This document shows positions 1 through 8,809 of a DNA stretch of 59,520 nt, in pieces. Within the stretch, counting starts at the first letter, position 1. Each line of letters opens with the position of its first letter. The notes under the pieces are model-generated. The model saw nothing but the letters and a program-made list of their open reading frames with translations, had not been told where the DNA came from and ran no database searches. Made by a program: the position numbers and the translations under genes. The stretch covers positions 1 through 59,520 of the forward strand of contig NZ_JAOPKZ010000017.1 of NCBI RefSeq assembly GCF_025519785.1, read 5' to 3'. This stretch comes from Staphylococcus marylandisciuri. Lineage in GTDB: Bacteria > Bacillota > Bacilli > Staphylococcales > Staphylococcaceae.

Positions 1-110
1 CCAACCGTACAATCAAATATAGTTTAACACCTTATTTAAAAAAATAAAATTTAAACGGTTGAGTTAAGTATGCTTATTTTATTGTAGAAGCGCTTGACTA
101 ATCGTAGGAA

Positions 111-533
111 AAGAGGCTGGGACATAAATCCCAGCCTCTTTCAACATCTCGGCAGTAGATGACTGATTTGAAAATACGCTTGCATCAAGCTTTTTTCAAT
201 TCTAGTCATCCTTGCCGGGGCGGGACTACGAAATCTTTTTAGTCAAATTAGCTTTCTGTCCCACTCCCTCTTTCAACATCTCGGCAGTAGATGGCTGATT
301 TGAAAATGCGCTTGTATCAAGCTTTTTTCAATTCTAGCCATCCTTGCCGGGGCGGGACTACGAAATCTTTTTTATTCAAATTAGATTTCTGTCCCGCTCC
401 CTCTTCAACATCTCGGCAGTAAATGGCTGATTTGAAAATGCGCTTGTATCAAGCTTTTTTCAATTCTAGCCATCCTTGCCGGGGCGGGACTACGAAATCT
501 TTTCATTCAAATTAGATTTCTGTCCCGCTCCCT
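111..533. repeat. Three tandem copies of the staphylococcal intergenic repeat
   Basis: The cluster opens with a perfect 12-bp stem (AAGAGGCTGGGA, loop, TCCCAGCCTCTT, 111-140). Three near-identical units of about 130 bp follow, at about 141-270, 271-403 and 404-533. Each contains CATCTCGGCAGTAGATG, a segment around GCTTTTTTCAATTCTAG, and an end reading GATTTCTGTCCCGCTCCC or a close variant. The same unit recurs in both orientations in many other gaps of this window. No ORF with a plausible start runs through it. Bases 1-110 hold only a possible caaccgt/acggttg pairing and no gene that I can see. Confidence 0.9.
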
Positions 534-801
534 ATCGTCTTTGATAAAGGAATAGAAATTATATCCCCCTTTAGAAAAGCGCGCTACTTCACTTATTCCA
601 AAGGGGGAAGGACTATTTATCTTATCATCTTTAGGAGAACTTAATATCTCTCAATTGCTACTTTATTATACGTGTGTGATCAAGTTAGGTTGCGTATTAT
701 TTCAATCCACTATCTGCTAACTGCAATCCCTCATTTAACGTTCTGAGTAACGACGTTAGCATGCCTTTATATCTACACACGTCGCTTAATAGGTGCTGTA
801 C
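534..801. other. Gene-free stretch with two foldable segments
   Basis: There is no gene here. At 575-607 CCCCCTTT and AAAGGGGG could pair over a loop of roughly 25-30 nt; it sits downstream of the leftward lipoprotein gene and may help end its transcript. At 671-781 CGTGTGT pairs with ACACACG and encloses a second helix (GGTTGC with GCAATC), so the segment may be a structured RNA or a 3' untranslated region. The folding was done by hand only. Confidence 0.35.
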
Positions 802-1734
802 TTAATCGCCGACATCTTTCTTCCAATCATCCACTTTATTATCGTGATCGTCTACGTAGTCTTTCGCAATTTGTTCTGGATTGTTCTTCTTATCGACGAA
901 CATTTTCTTAGCTAAATCATCTTCATCTTTTTGACTCCAGTCATCCGCGATACGTGTTGCAATAGTATAAGCACCAGGGTGATTCTGTTTAAAGTCTTTA
1001 TTGAAGACGAGGTCAATGTGCTGGTCATTAGAACCGTAAATTTTTTCTGGATCTTTCAACATTTTGAAGTCTAGCTCTTTGTTAATCCAACTTGGACTCA
1101 TCGCTGTAAAGAGCAGTGGTTTGTGTTGTTTATAAGCACCTTGGATCTTCTTGAATTGCTCTTGATCTGAAGATTTCTCAAGGCTGTATTTATCGAGATC
1201 ATTATCGCCTATTTCATCATCTGTTTGTTTCATAACGCCATTACGCTTATCTGTACCTTGAACCTTCCAATCAAATTGCTTACCGACATCTTTCTTCTTA
1301 AGATCGCGAATGGAATCTACATTCTTCATATATTTAGGTACTGCTAAGCCTACTTTAGCATCATCAACGAGATGTTTCTTGTCATAAACAGATAGTTTGT
1401 CTTTGAATTTATTGTAATACTTCTTATCTGTTGAAGGAAATATACCCGACGCATGGAATTGGTTTTTATCTTGTGAAACTGAAGCATACAAAGGTCCGCT
1501 TGCCATCACAGGAGTGGTCGTAACATTATAACCCGCTTTCTTCAGTACTTCAGCTATCACGAGCGAACGCGCTGCTGAGTTATCAGTTGCAACATATGGG
1601 ATTTCAACGTCTTTGTCACCAAGTGAAGTCGCCTGATCACTTGATGAGCCGCCTTTACCACAAGCACTTAGCACAAGGGCTAAGGCTAATGTGGTTATGA
1701 CAGCAACTGTCTTAAATAAACGTCGCTTGAACAT
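802..1734 (-). CDS. OpuAC/ProX-type glycine betaine or osmolyte binding lipoprotein
   Basis: This is a 310-residue secreted lipoprotein. The signal peptide ends in the lipobox LSAC with Cys25 as the lipidated residue. The mature part is a periplasmic-binding-type domain of the OpuAC family (substrate-binding component for quaternary amines such as glycine betaine). Typical features are SLVIAEVLKKAGYNV near residue 60 and the HPGAYTIATRIADDW segment near 260. A strong AAAGGAGG lies just upstream of the start. It follows the MMPL gene by 22 bp on the same strand and is probably co-transcribed. No ABC permease or ATPase is nearby, so its partner is unclear; it might use a distant opu system or serve the MMPL exporter. 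The family call is good; the ligand is inferred. Confidence 0.8.
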   Translation of the reverse strand: MFKRRLFKTVAVITTLALALVLSACGKGGSSSDQATSLGDKDVEIPYVATDNSAARSLVIAEVLKKAGYNVTTTPVMASGPLYASVSQDKNQFHASGIFPSTDKKYYNKFKDKLSVYDKKHLVDDAKVGLAVPKYMKNVDSIRDLKKKDVGKQFDWKVQGTDKRNGVMKQTDDEIGDNDLDKYSLEKSSDQEQFKKIQGAYKQHKPLLFTAMSPSWINKELDFKMLKDPEKIYGSNDQHIDLVFNKDFKQNHPGAYTIATRIADDWSQKDEDDLAKKMFVDKKNNPEQIAKDYVDDHDNKVDDWKKDVGD

Positions 1735-1756
1735 TCATCGCTTCCTCCTTTAAATT

Positions 1757-4447
1757 TTAGTCTAACTCTCCGTATCCATTAGATGTGTGGTTCTTCTTGT
1801 ACTCATCATAAATATCTTTGTGGTTCACACGTGCATAAAGCATCAGCGCATTGAAGACTATATCTTGGTCTTTAGATTCTTTAGCTAACGCTTCATAAAG
1901 CGCTGTAGTTTTTTCTATCTTACGTTTATTCTCATCTTCTGTTGGCTCTTGTTTATCATATTGTGTGGCGTGTTCGTGACTATCTATATCGCCACCTTCT
2001 TGAGTGTAAAGTCTTTCGTAATCTATATCTTGATAACGGTAATCTGAGCCGAAATTAGAAGCGTGCGTTTGATTAGTATAGTCTCTAGTTAAGTTGTCGT
2101 GGTCAGTATATCGTTGCTCTGGCTGATTGGATTCATAAGTAGTGTATGCTGGTGTATAGCTATCAGCATGAGCGCGATCATAGTCAGGATGATTAGAAGT
2201 AGGATGTTCAGTATGCGCTTGATTATAATTTTTATTCGCTTCCTCATCTGTGCTATCTGAATCCTCTTCTTCTAATGCCTTACCTTCCACGTCTATCTTC
2301 GGTAAGATTGAATCTAACCATTTAGGTAAGTACCACGCTGCTTTGCCGAACAGTTTAGTTAATGCTGGAATGATCATCATACGTACGATGAATGCATCGA
2401 AGAGCACACCAAAGCCTAATGCGATACCTACAGATTTGATTGTAGTATCATCTTGGAAGACGAATGAAATGAACACACTGAACATAATTAATGCTGCTGC
2501 GACTATGACAGGGCCACTTTGTTTAATACCCACAAGGATGGCTCTATCGTTATCTCCTGTCTTGCTGTATTCTTCATGCACACGTGTCATCAAGAAGAGC
2601 TCATAGTCAATCGCCAATCCGAAGAGTATACCTATTACAATGACCGGTAAGAATGCTAGGACTGGACCCGTCGCGTCAACACCGAACAATCCACCTAGGA
2701 AACCATCTTGCATAACTAGTGTTGTAAATCCTAGTGTAGCAGCGAGTGAAATGACGAAACCTAGCACTGCTTTCAACGGAACGAGAATAGAACGGAATAC
2801 AAAGAGTAAGAGTACGAACGCGATTGCGACGATAACGCCAGCAAATACTGGAATAGCGTTATTCAGTTTTTCTGACATATCTATATTAATGACGCTTTGA
2901 CCTGAAATCTCAGTGTCAAAGTCATATTTCTCTTTAGCTTGACTGTGATAATCACGTAATTCGTAAGTTAAATCCTGCGTCGATTTAGCATTAGGTCCAT
3001 CGTCTGGAATCACTGAGATTAAAGCGTAATGGTTATTATCATTTAGATGTGCCTTCTGAACTTTATCTACGTGGTCTAAATCTTTAATATCGTCACGAAT
3101 ATTGTCTAAGTTGTTCTCGATGTCTTTCTTACTTCCTCCATCTTTGGTATTAACAAGCATAACGATTTGACCGTTATATCCTTCGCCAAAGTTGTCTGAC
3201 ACCATCTTATACGCTTTATGTTCTGGTGAATCTTGCGGTTTGAGGCTATCATCTGGCATACCTAGACGCATATGAGTGACTGGTATAAGCGCTATGAGTA
3301 GAATAACAATACCTATAACGGCAGCAATGATTGGTTTACCAACGATAAATCTACCCCAGCCATTACCTTGATCTTGAGTGGACTTATTACTATCTTCTTT
3401 GACATTCGTAGCCCTAGCCTGTTGACCTTTCTTTCTCGTTAGTTTAATACGTTTATGGAAGATACTGATAAGCGCTGGTAACAGTGTTAATGCTGCTAGT
3501 ACTGCAAAGAGTACACTAATCGCTGAGGCAAAGCCCATCACTGCTAGGAAATCAATGCCGACGAGTGAAAGACCACAGACAGCCACCATAACAGTTAAGC
3601 CAGCAAAGATAACCGCACTGCCTGCTGTTCCTACTGCAAGGCCTATAGATTCAACCGTTCCTTTGCCCTTTTGCGCAATCTCTTTGTATCTAAAGAGGAT
3701 GAATAAGGAATAGTCTATGCCGACTGCTAGACCAATCATCACTGCTAACGTAAGTGTAAAGTTTGGAATATCAAATACATACGTCAGGATACCGATGATA
3801 CCTACACTTGTACCAAGCCCAATTAAAGCACTCACAATTGGCATACCTGCAGCTATAATAGAGCCAAATGTGATCAGTAGGATGATAAATGCAGCGATAA
3901 TACCTACAATTTCTGAAGTACTACCTGTATCCGTTTGCATAGACATTTGACTTGTCTTCTCAATCTTAAGATTATGATCATCTTTAACATCACTCAGTTC
4001 TTTATCGATAATCTTCTTAGATTGATCTTGCATGTTAGTTTGTGACACTACATAGTTAATATCTGCTATTGCCGTATCTTTATCTTTGTTGATTTGACCA
4101 CTATCGTAAGGGTCTGAAACATTTTGAATGTAATCATCATCTTGTTTGATATTATTTAAAGCTTTTTGAATATCTTTCTTCGTGCTTTTGTCTGTGATGC
4201 CATTGTCTTTATCAGAATGGAAGACAAGCCGCATCTTCGCTTTCTGACTATCTTGATGGAACTCTTTACTTATCTTGTCATTCGTATCAAGAGATTTAAG
4301 CCCATTCATCGTTATATCGTCATCAAATTTAGGCGCGTTGACTGTTAAAGCCCCAATGATAACTGCCAGGAGTATGATCCAAGCAAAGAGGCTCGCCCAT
4401 TTATGCTTAGCGATGAAGCTTCCCATTCTATACAGTAATTTTGCCAA
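1757..4447 (-). CDS. MMPL/RND-family membrane exporter
   Basis: This 896-residue transporter has two MMPL halves. An N-terminal membrane segment is followed by an extracytoplasmic loop, a five-to-six helix bundle with the GLAVGIDYSLFILFRYKE motif, a second large loop, and a second bundle with GLAIDYELFLMTRVHEEY. The repeated G-(I/L)-D-Y motif carries the proton-relay Asp of the family. Staphylococcal relatives such as FarE export fatty acids or lipids. The start is TTG behind AGGGGG. After the last helix, from about residue 725, a hydrophilic tail of about 130 residues rich in Tyr, His, Thr and Asp precedes a short helical C-terminus, which is unusual for the family. It is the first gene of a probable two-gene operon with the binding lipoprotein. 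The substrate is unknown. Confidence 0.88.
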   Translation of the reverse strand: MAKLLYRMGSFIAKHKWASLFAWIILLAVIIGALTVNAPKFDDDITMNGLKSLDTNDKISKEFHQDSQKAKMRLVFHSDKDNGITDKSTKKDIQKALNNIKQDDDYIQNVSDPYDSGQINKDKDTAIADINYVVSQTNMQDQSKKIIDKELSDVKDDHNLKIEKTSQMSMQTDTGSTSEIVGIIAAFIILLITFGSIIAAGMPIVSALIGLGTSVGIIGILTYVFDIPNFTLTLAVMIGLAVGIDYSLFILFRYKEIAQKGKGTVESIGLAVGTAGSAVIFAGLTVMVAVCGLSLVGIDFLAVMGFASAISVLFAVLAALTLLPALISIFHKRIKLTRKKGQQARATNVKEDSNKSTQDQGNGWGRFIVGKPIIAAVIGIVILLIALIPVTHMRLGMPDDSLKPQDSPEHKAYKMVSDNFGEGYNGQIVMLVNTKDGGSKKDIENNLDNIRDDIKDLDHVDKVQKAHLNDNNHYALISVIPDDGPNAKSTQDLTYELRDYHSQAKEKYDFDTEISGQSVINIDMSEKLNNAIPVFAGVIVAIAFVLLLFVFRSILVPLKAVLGFVISLAATLGFTTLVMQDGFLGGLFGVDATGPVLAFLPVIVIGILFGLAIDYELFLMTRVHEEYSKTGDNDRAILVGIKQSGPVIVAAALIMFSVFISFVFQDDTTIKSVGIALGFGVLFDAFIVRMMIIPALTKLFGKAAWYLPKWLDSILPKIDVEGKALEEEDSDSTDEEANKNYNQAHTEHPTSNHPDYDRAHADSYTPAYTTYESNQPEQRYTDHDNLTRDYTNQTHASNFGSDYRYQDIDYERLYTQEGGDIDSHEHATQYDKQEPTEDENKRKIEKTTALYEALAKESKDQDIVFNALMLYARVNHKDIYDEYKKNHTSNGYGELD

Positions 4448-4541
4448 GGCACTTCCCCCTATTTTTTAAAGATTGTTATGAATACTCAAGCTTTTCCCTT
4501 TTTATAAAAGTTTAAAAGCTAAACATATGCAATTGTTGAAA

Positions 4542-4828
4542 TTGGGAGCGGGACAGAAATCTAATTTGAATAAAAGATTTCGTGGTCCCGCCCCAGCAAG
4601 GATGACTAGAATTGAAAAAAGCTTGGTACAAGCGCATTTTCAAATCAGTCATCTACTGCCAAGATGTTGAAGGGAGCGGGACAGAAATCTAATTTGAACA
4701 AAAGATTTCGTAGTTCCGCCCCGGCAAAGATGACTAGAATTGAAAAAAGCTTGATACAAGCGCATTTTCAAATCAGTCATCTACTGCCGAGATGCTGAAA
4801 GCGGCTGGGATTTATGTCCCAGTCTCAA
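4542..4828. repeat. Intergenic repeat cluster, two units
   Basis: Two units of the window-wide repeat lie here in the orientation starting GGGAGCGGGACAGAAATC (about 4542-4671 and 4672-4798). They end with a hairpin reading GGCTGGGATTTATGTCCCAG that could act as a terminator. The rest of the gap to the MarR gene (4829-5020) holds no gene. Confidence 0.88.
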
Positions 4829-5022
4829 TTGTTGAAATTACACATAACACTTTACTATGTGCTACAGTTCATGAACACCATTAGATTTTTTGATGTGTGG
4901 AAAAATGCAACAGATTAACAGATTTGTTGATATTTTTATCAATCAAGCCTGACACATCCACATCTCTGCAACCGAAAGACGTCAAAGTTTTGCTTTAATG
5001 CTATGAAGAGTAAGCACATGAT

Positions 5023-5080
5023 TTGATTAGTCGTTCGCGATTGTTTATATTAAAATTAATCGCATGCGATTGAAAGGAGG
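5023..5080 (+). promoter_or_regulatory. Promoter and MarR-type operator of the downstream regulator
   Basis: TTGATT (5023-5028) and TATATT (5046-5051) are 17 bp apart and form a plausible sigma-A promoter. A perfect 14-bp palindrome, AATCGCATGCGATT, lies at 5058-5071 between the -10 and the AAAGGAGG ribosome site. A related sequence, AGTCGTTCGCGATT, overlaps the spacer at 5029-5042. This layout suits autorepression by the encoded MarR protein. Confidence 0.6.
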
Positions 5081-5089
5081 GGATACGGT

Positions 5090-5518
5090 TTGAATGATGA
5101 TATGAAACTCGCTAACCAATTATGTTTTTCGGTTTATAACGTGAACCGTCTTTTTGGTCAATTTTACGAAAAACAACTTAAACGGTTTGGTTTAACATTC
5201 TCGCAATATCTTGTATTACTGGCTTTATGGGAGAAACAACCACAAACGCTTAACGCTATAGGTAAACAGCTTGACCTTGCAAGTAATACACTTACTCCTC
5301 TCTTGAGGCGGCTAGAACAGGCTGGATGGATTACACGTTACAGATCAGAATCAGATAAACGTCAACTTCATGTGAGTCTCACCGAGAAAGGACAAAGAGA
5401 ACAAACGGCTGTTTATCAAGCTATTTCGGAGTGTATTTCAACTCAATTTAACCTTGAAGAATATCAACAAGCCAAGACGGTCTTAGATAACTTAGAAGAT
5501 AAGCTAAAACATTTATAA
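5090..5518 (+). CDS. MarR-family redox regulator, OhrR/MgrA/SarZ type
   Basis: This is a 142-residue winged-helix repressor. The N-terminal NQLCFSVYN matches the OhrR/MgrA/SarZ group, in which the single Cys (here Cys12) senses organic peroxides or other oxidants. The recognition part LGKQLDLASNTLTPLLRRLE-like helix and the wing with SDKRQ are intact. The start is read as TTG at 5090, eight bases after AAAGGAGGGG; an in-frame ATG at 5102 is the alternative. The next gene on this strand is a glutathione peroxidase, which suggests an oxidative-stress regulon. The MMPL gene is divergent but 640 bp away. Family is firm; targets are inferred. Confidence 0.85.
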   Translation: MNDDMKLANQLCFSVYNVNRLFGQFYEKQLKRFGLTFSQYLVLLALWEKQPQTLNAIGKQLDLASNTLTPLLRRLEQAGWITRYRSESDKRQLHVSLTEKGQREQTAVYQAISECISTQFNLEEYQQAKTVLDNLEDKLKHL

Positions 5519-5542
5519 CGGAACCTTAACTTTGAGACAAAT

Positions 5543-5645
5543 CGCTCTGAATTGCATCGGTGGAATCATGCAGCTTGGCAAACGCTTTAACCTTGAATCA
5601 AGCGTATGAAGTAGGAACGAGATTAGTCCTATACCGAGCAGGGCG
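5543..5645. ncRNA. Candidate structured RNA or 3' UTR downstream of the MarR gene
   Basis: CGCTCTG (5543-5549) can pair with CAGGGCG (5639-5645) and enclose at least two hairpins (GCAT...ATGC and ACGCTT...AAGCGT). It lies between the MarR stop codon and the next repeat cluster. No coding frame is convincing. The fold was done by hand and transcription is not shown. Confidence 0.25.
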
Positions 5646-5664
5646 AATGATCGACGCCTCTATG

Positions 5665-6092
5665 AGATTGAGACATGAAGTTTCTGTACTCTGGGCAACC
5701 GATTAACGGCGTCATAAAAGCAGGATTGTCGACAGAAACGTTCACGCTTCGGAAGCGGGACAGAAATCTAATTTGAATAAAAAGTTTCGTAGTCCCGCCC
5801 CAACTCACATTGCTGGTGGAAACTGATGAACCAGTTTCTCTTTGTTGGGGCCCCCACCCCAACTCGCTGTGCTTGTTGGGAGCGGGACAGAAATCTATTT
5901 TGAATAAAATGATTTCGTAGTCCCGCCCCGGCAAGGATGACTAGAATTGAAAAAAGCTTGATACAAGCGCATTTTCAAATCAGTCATCTACTGCCAAGAT
6001 GCTGAAAGAGGTTGAGACATTACATTATGAACCAGTTTCTCTTTGTTGGGACCCCTGCTCAAACCCTAAACGCTTTTGTGCCGATCTCATAA
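5665..6092. repeat. Composite intergenic repeat cluster
   Basis: Three repeat types are joined here. The first is a segment with GACATGAAGTTTCTGT and CTCTGGGCAACCGATTAACG. The second is the GGGAGCGGGACAGAAATC unit. The third is a hairpin type built around CCAGTTTCTCTTTGTTGGGG. The same three modules recur at about 23.6, 28.0 and 33.7 kb. Bases 6093-6220 before the next gene hold no gene. Confidence 0.85.
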
Positions 6093-6238
6093 CGCACTAG
6101 TGTTGACTCATGTAGTAATTTGCACCGTCGATCATCGTATGAACAGCTCAGGCTTTAGTGTTATGACGTCGCCTGCCTAACGAAATGAGCGACATGATTA
6201 ATGAATAAAAGATTGTAATGATATAGGAGGACATAAAG

Positions 6239-6718
6239 ATGAGTGAAAGTATTTATAATATAGAAGTAAAAAAGAATACTGGCGAAACTTATAAGTTAGA
6301 AGCGTATAAAGGAAACGTGATTATTGTAGTTAATACTGCTACGAAATGCGGTTTGAAAGGTCAATTTGAAGACCTAGAAGAAATCTATCAACAATATAAA
6401 GACCAAGGTTTAGTGATCTTAGGCTTCCCATGTAATCAATTTGCGAACCAAGAACCTGAGTCAGATGATTCTGTAGCACAAACGTGTAAGATAAACTTCG
6501 GGGTAACGTTCCCGCTTCATGCAAAGATTGACGTTAATGGTAAAAATGAACACCCCTTATTCACTTACTTGAAAAAACAACAAGATGGCTTGTTCAATAG
6601 TAAGATTAAATGGAACTTCACTAAGTTTCTCATCGATCGCGAAGGCAACGTAGTTAAGCGTTACGCTCCAAAAGATAAGCCGCAAAACATGATTGCCGAA
6701 ATAGAAGAATTGTTGTAA
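6239..6718 (+). CDS. Glutathione peroxidase family thiol peroxidase
   Basis: This 159-residue cytosolic enzyme reduces peroxides, most likely with thioredoxin- or bacillithiol-linked electrons as in bacterial Cys-type members. The peroxidatic Cys is Cys37 in NTATKCGL. The family signature [13 protein letters not shown] and the [12 protein letters not shown] motif are both present, giving the Cys-Gln-Trp-Asn catalytic set. Length is normal for the family. A GGAGG lies 7-8 bases before the ATG. It sits downstream of the OhrR-type regulator on the same strand, but repeats separate them, so it probably has its own promoter. It resembles S. aureus BsaA/GpxA. Confidence 0.92.
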   Translation: MSESIYNIEVKKNTGETYKLEAYKGNVIIVVNTATKCGLKGQFEDLEEIYQQYKDQGLVILGFPCNQFANQEPESDDSVAQTCKINFGVTFPLHAKIDVNGKNEHPLFTYLKKQQDGLFNSKIKWNFTKFLIDREGNVVKRYAPKDKPQNMIAEIEELL

Positions 6719-6756
6719 TCATTCACTTTTTCAAAAGCGATATAACTCGTGCAGAC

Positions 6757-6811
6757 TAAAAAGGAGGAGCGCTCTAAGTTTAATGATAGAACTTGAGCGT
6801 CTCCTCCTTAA
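6757..6811. terminator. Bidirectional terminator between gpx and htsC
   Basis: A long stem (AAAAGGAGGAGCGCTC and its near-complement GAGCGTCTCCTCCTT, with AAGT/ACTT extending it) lies between two convergent genes. A-rich and T-rich flanks let it work in either direction. Confidence 0.85.
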
Positions 6812-6830
6812 TGATGTGGACATCAACGAC

Positions 6831-7814
6831 TTACTTACGACTTTTAATTAACAAATACATGAAGAACGGTGAACCGATCAAGGCTGTAAAGATGCCGGCG
6901 GGAACCTCTTTCGGCAAGAACAACGTACGACCGATCAAATCGCTGATCAGGAGAATCATCGCGCCAATCAGCGCACTACTATACATCCGCACTCTAAATT
7001 GATGTGCTCCAATTCTCATCGCTATATGAGGTGCGATTAAGCCAACGAATTGCACACCTCCGACATAACTCATAGAAACTCCAATTAACACGCTCATAGA
7101 TAATAACGCTAACACTGAGATAAATTGGTAACGGACACCGAGCGCCTCTGAAATATTCTTACCTAAGTAATGAATATCCATAGAACGTGAGAAATACGTC
7201 AGGGCAAACATGATTAGACCTAACACTATAGTTATGAGGAACACTTGATAGTATTCAGCTTGATGCACAGAGCCAGTAATCCATATTTGTGCCTGCCCAC
7301 TCCGTTTGTTTGAAGTCAAGATTAAGAACATGATGATCGCTTGGCAGAGAATATTAAAGCTCACACCTATCAGGATAAGGCGGTTACGTTTGTAATTCTT
7401 CCTTAAAGCAAACAAATAGAGTAAACCAGTGATAATCAGTGCGCCTAGCATGGAGAAGATCGGTTGATATTGAATCGGCATAAGCAATGCTTCAGTGCTC
7501 GTCGTTAACACAATTAGAAAGACTAGAGAACCGACGTTTGCACCTTGAGAGATACCAATAACATCTGGAGAAGCTAAAGGGTTCTTCGTTATGAACTGAA
7601 GCACGCAACCTGCAACTCCGAGCGCTGCCCCGGTAACTAGCGCAAGTAAGACTCTCGGCAGTCTTAAATCTGAAACAACTAAACTTGTATAAGCATCGCC
7701 TGTGTTAAAGAGGCCAGCAATGACTTCTTGAGGGAGTAAGAAGTGATCACCAACCATAAGCGTAATGAGTGTAACAACTAACAAGAGAATAAATAATATA
7801 ATTAATTTCTTCAT
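6831..7814 (-). CDS. htsC: FecCD-type permease of the staphyloferrin A importer
   Basis: This 327-residue permease has nine to ten hydrophobic helices and belongs to the FecCD (BtuC-like) family. It shows GAALGVAGCVLQFITKNPLASPDVIG near residue 60 and GLIAPHIAMRIGAHQFR near 260; the latter region couples to the ATPase. It is the last gene of the sfa-hts operon and overlaps htsB by 4 bp. In S. aureus HtsBC has no ATPase of its own and uses FhuC; no ATPase gene is seen here either, which fits. It would import ferric staphyloferrin A delivered by HtsA. Confidence 0.88.
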   Translation of the reverse strand: MKKLIILFILLLVVTLITLMVGDHFLLPQEVIAGLFNTGDAYTSLVVSDLRLPRVLLALVTGAALGVAGCVLQFITKNPLASPDVIGISQGANVGSLVFLIVLTTSTEALLMPIQYQPIFSMLGALIITGLLYLFALRKNYKRNRLILIGVSFNILCQAIIMFLILTSNKRSGQAQIWITGSVHQAEYYQVFLITIVLGLIMFALTYFSRSMDIHYLGKNISEALGVRYQFISVLALLSMSVLIGVSMSYVGGVQFVGLIAPHIAMRIGAHQFRVRMYSSALIGAMILLISDLIGRTLFLPKEVPAGIFTALIGSPFFMYLLIKSRK

Positions 7815-8809
7815 TCTGTTAACTCCTTGCGCTTAAGTATTAAATAGATAAACACAGGTGTGCCGAGTATGGCAGTTGTTATACCTACCGGAATCTCTCT
7901 AGGCATGAGTAAATAACGGCTTAATATATCACTGAGCATTAACAGACAACCACCGATCAGACCTGAAAGCGGAATGATGATAAAGTGATTATGTGTGCGA
8001 CATATGAGCTTAGCTATATGCGGCGTGATAAGTCCTACAAAGGCAATCGGTCCCGCTAATGCTACTGCAGATCCACTGAGCAAGACTACCGCTATCATCG
8101 TCATAACTTTAATACTCAAAATCTTTGCGCCTAAACCTTTAAGCGCGTCTTCACTTAGAATATAAAGGTTTAATGAGCGCGCCATATACATAGAAAGCAC
8201 TAATCCAGCTACGATAAATGGCCAAATATAAGCAAGTACATTGAGATGCTTATTAGCTACTGAACCATTTAACCAACTAATAATTTCTTCAATTGCGGAT
8301 TCATTATAGACTAATAATCCTTGAGTAATAGCCATACAAAATGCACTAATGCTCGCTCCAAAAAGCGTGAGCTCCATGGCAGTGAAAGGTCTAAGTGGTA
8401 CCGATGTCGCTAGAATGATCATACTAGCGACAATAATCGTACCTAGAAAGGCCATAAAAGCGAGTTGGAATGAGCCATTCACACCAAATCCGATAAGCAT
8501 AATGACGACCATTAAACTCGCTCCACTATTCACCCCCATAATTCCGGGGCTAGCGAACGGGTTGCGCGTAATGGTTTGGATCATTACGCCACTAATACCC
8601 ATCAAAACGCCGACAACCCCGCCCAATATTGCGCGAGGTAGTCGTAACTGTGTTAAGATATGCTCATCTTTAATAGGTTCGCTAAAGATGAAGTATCTCC
8701 ACACTTGGATGAATGAAAACTGTTTATATCCAAGCAGTAAACTCAAGGTAAACAGCACTATAAACAATGCTGTAAATCCTAGAATCCACCATAGATATCT
8801 ACTTTTCAT
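7811..8809 (-). CDS. htsB: FecCD-type permease of the staphyloferrin A importer
   Basis: This is a 332-residue FecCD-family membrane permease, the partner of the next gene. It has GVLMGISGVMIQTITRNPFASPGIMG near residue 60 and GLITPHIAKLICRTHNH near 260, the family's coupling region. It overlaps htsA upstream by 11 bp and htsC downstream by 4 bp, so the three are translated together. The two permeases should form a heterodimer. Subunit order follows S. aureus, where htsA-htsB-htsC lie beside sfa. Confidence 0.88.
   Translation of the reverse strand: MKSRYLWWILGFTALFIVLFTLSLLLGYKQFSFIQVWRYFIFSEPIKDEHILTQLRLPRAILGGVVGVLMGISGVMIQTITRNPFASPGIMGVNSGASLMVVIMLIGFGVNGSFQLAFMAFLGTIIVASMIILATSVPLRPFTAMELTLFGASISAFCMAITQGLLVYNESAIEEIISWLNGSVANKHLNVLAYIWPFIVAGLVLSMYMARSLNLYILSEDALKGLGAKILSIKVMTMIAVVLLSGSAVALAGPIAFVGLITPHIAKLICRTHNHFIIIPLSGLIGGCLLMLSDILSRYLLMPREIPVGITTAILGTPVFIYLILKRKELTE

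Noticed and set aside
111..533. Tandem repeats as a CRISPR array
   Set aside because: Units are about 130 bp and contiguous, with no unique spacers and copies dispersed through the window.
2250..4469. Plus-strand ORFs inside the MMPL gene
   Set aside because: They are shadows of a clear minus-strand gene, with no start signals.
5629..5934. 101-residue ORF on the minus strand
   Set aside because: It lies wholly in intergenic repeats and similar frames appear at other copies.
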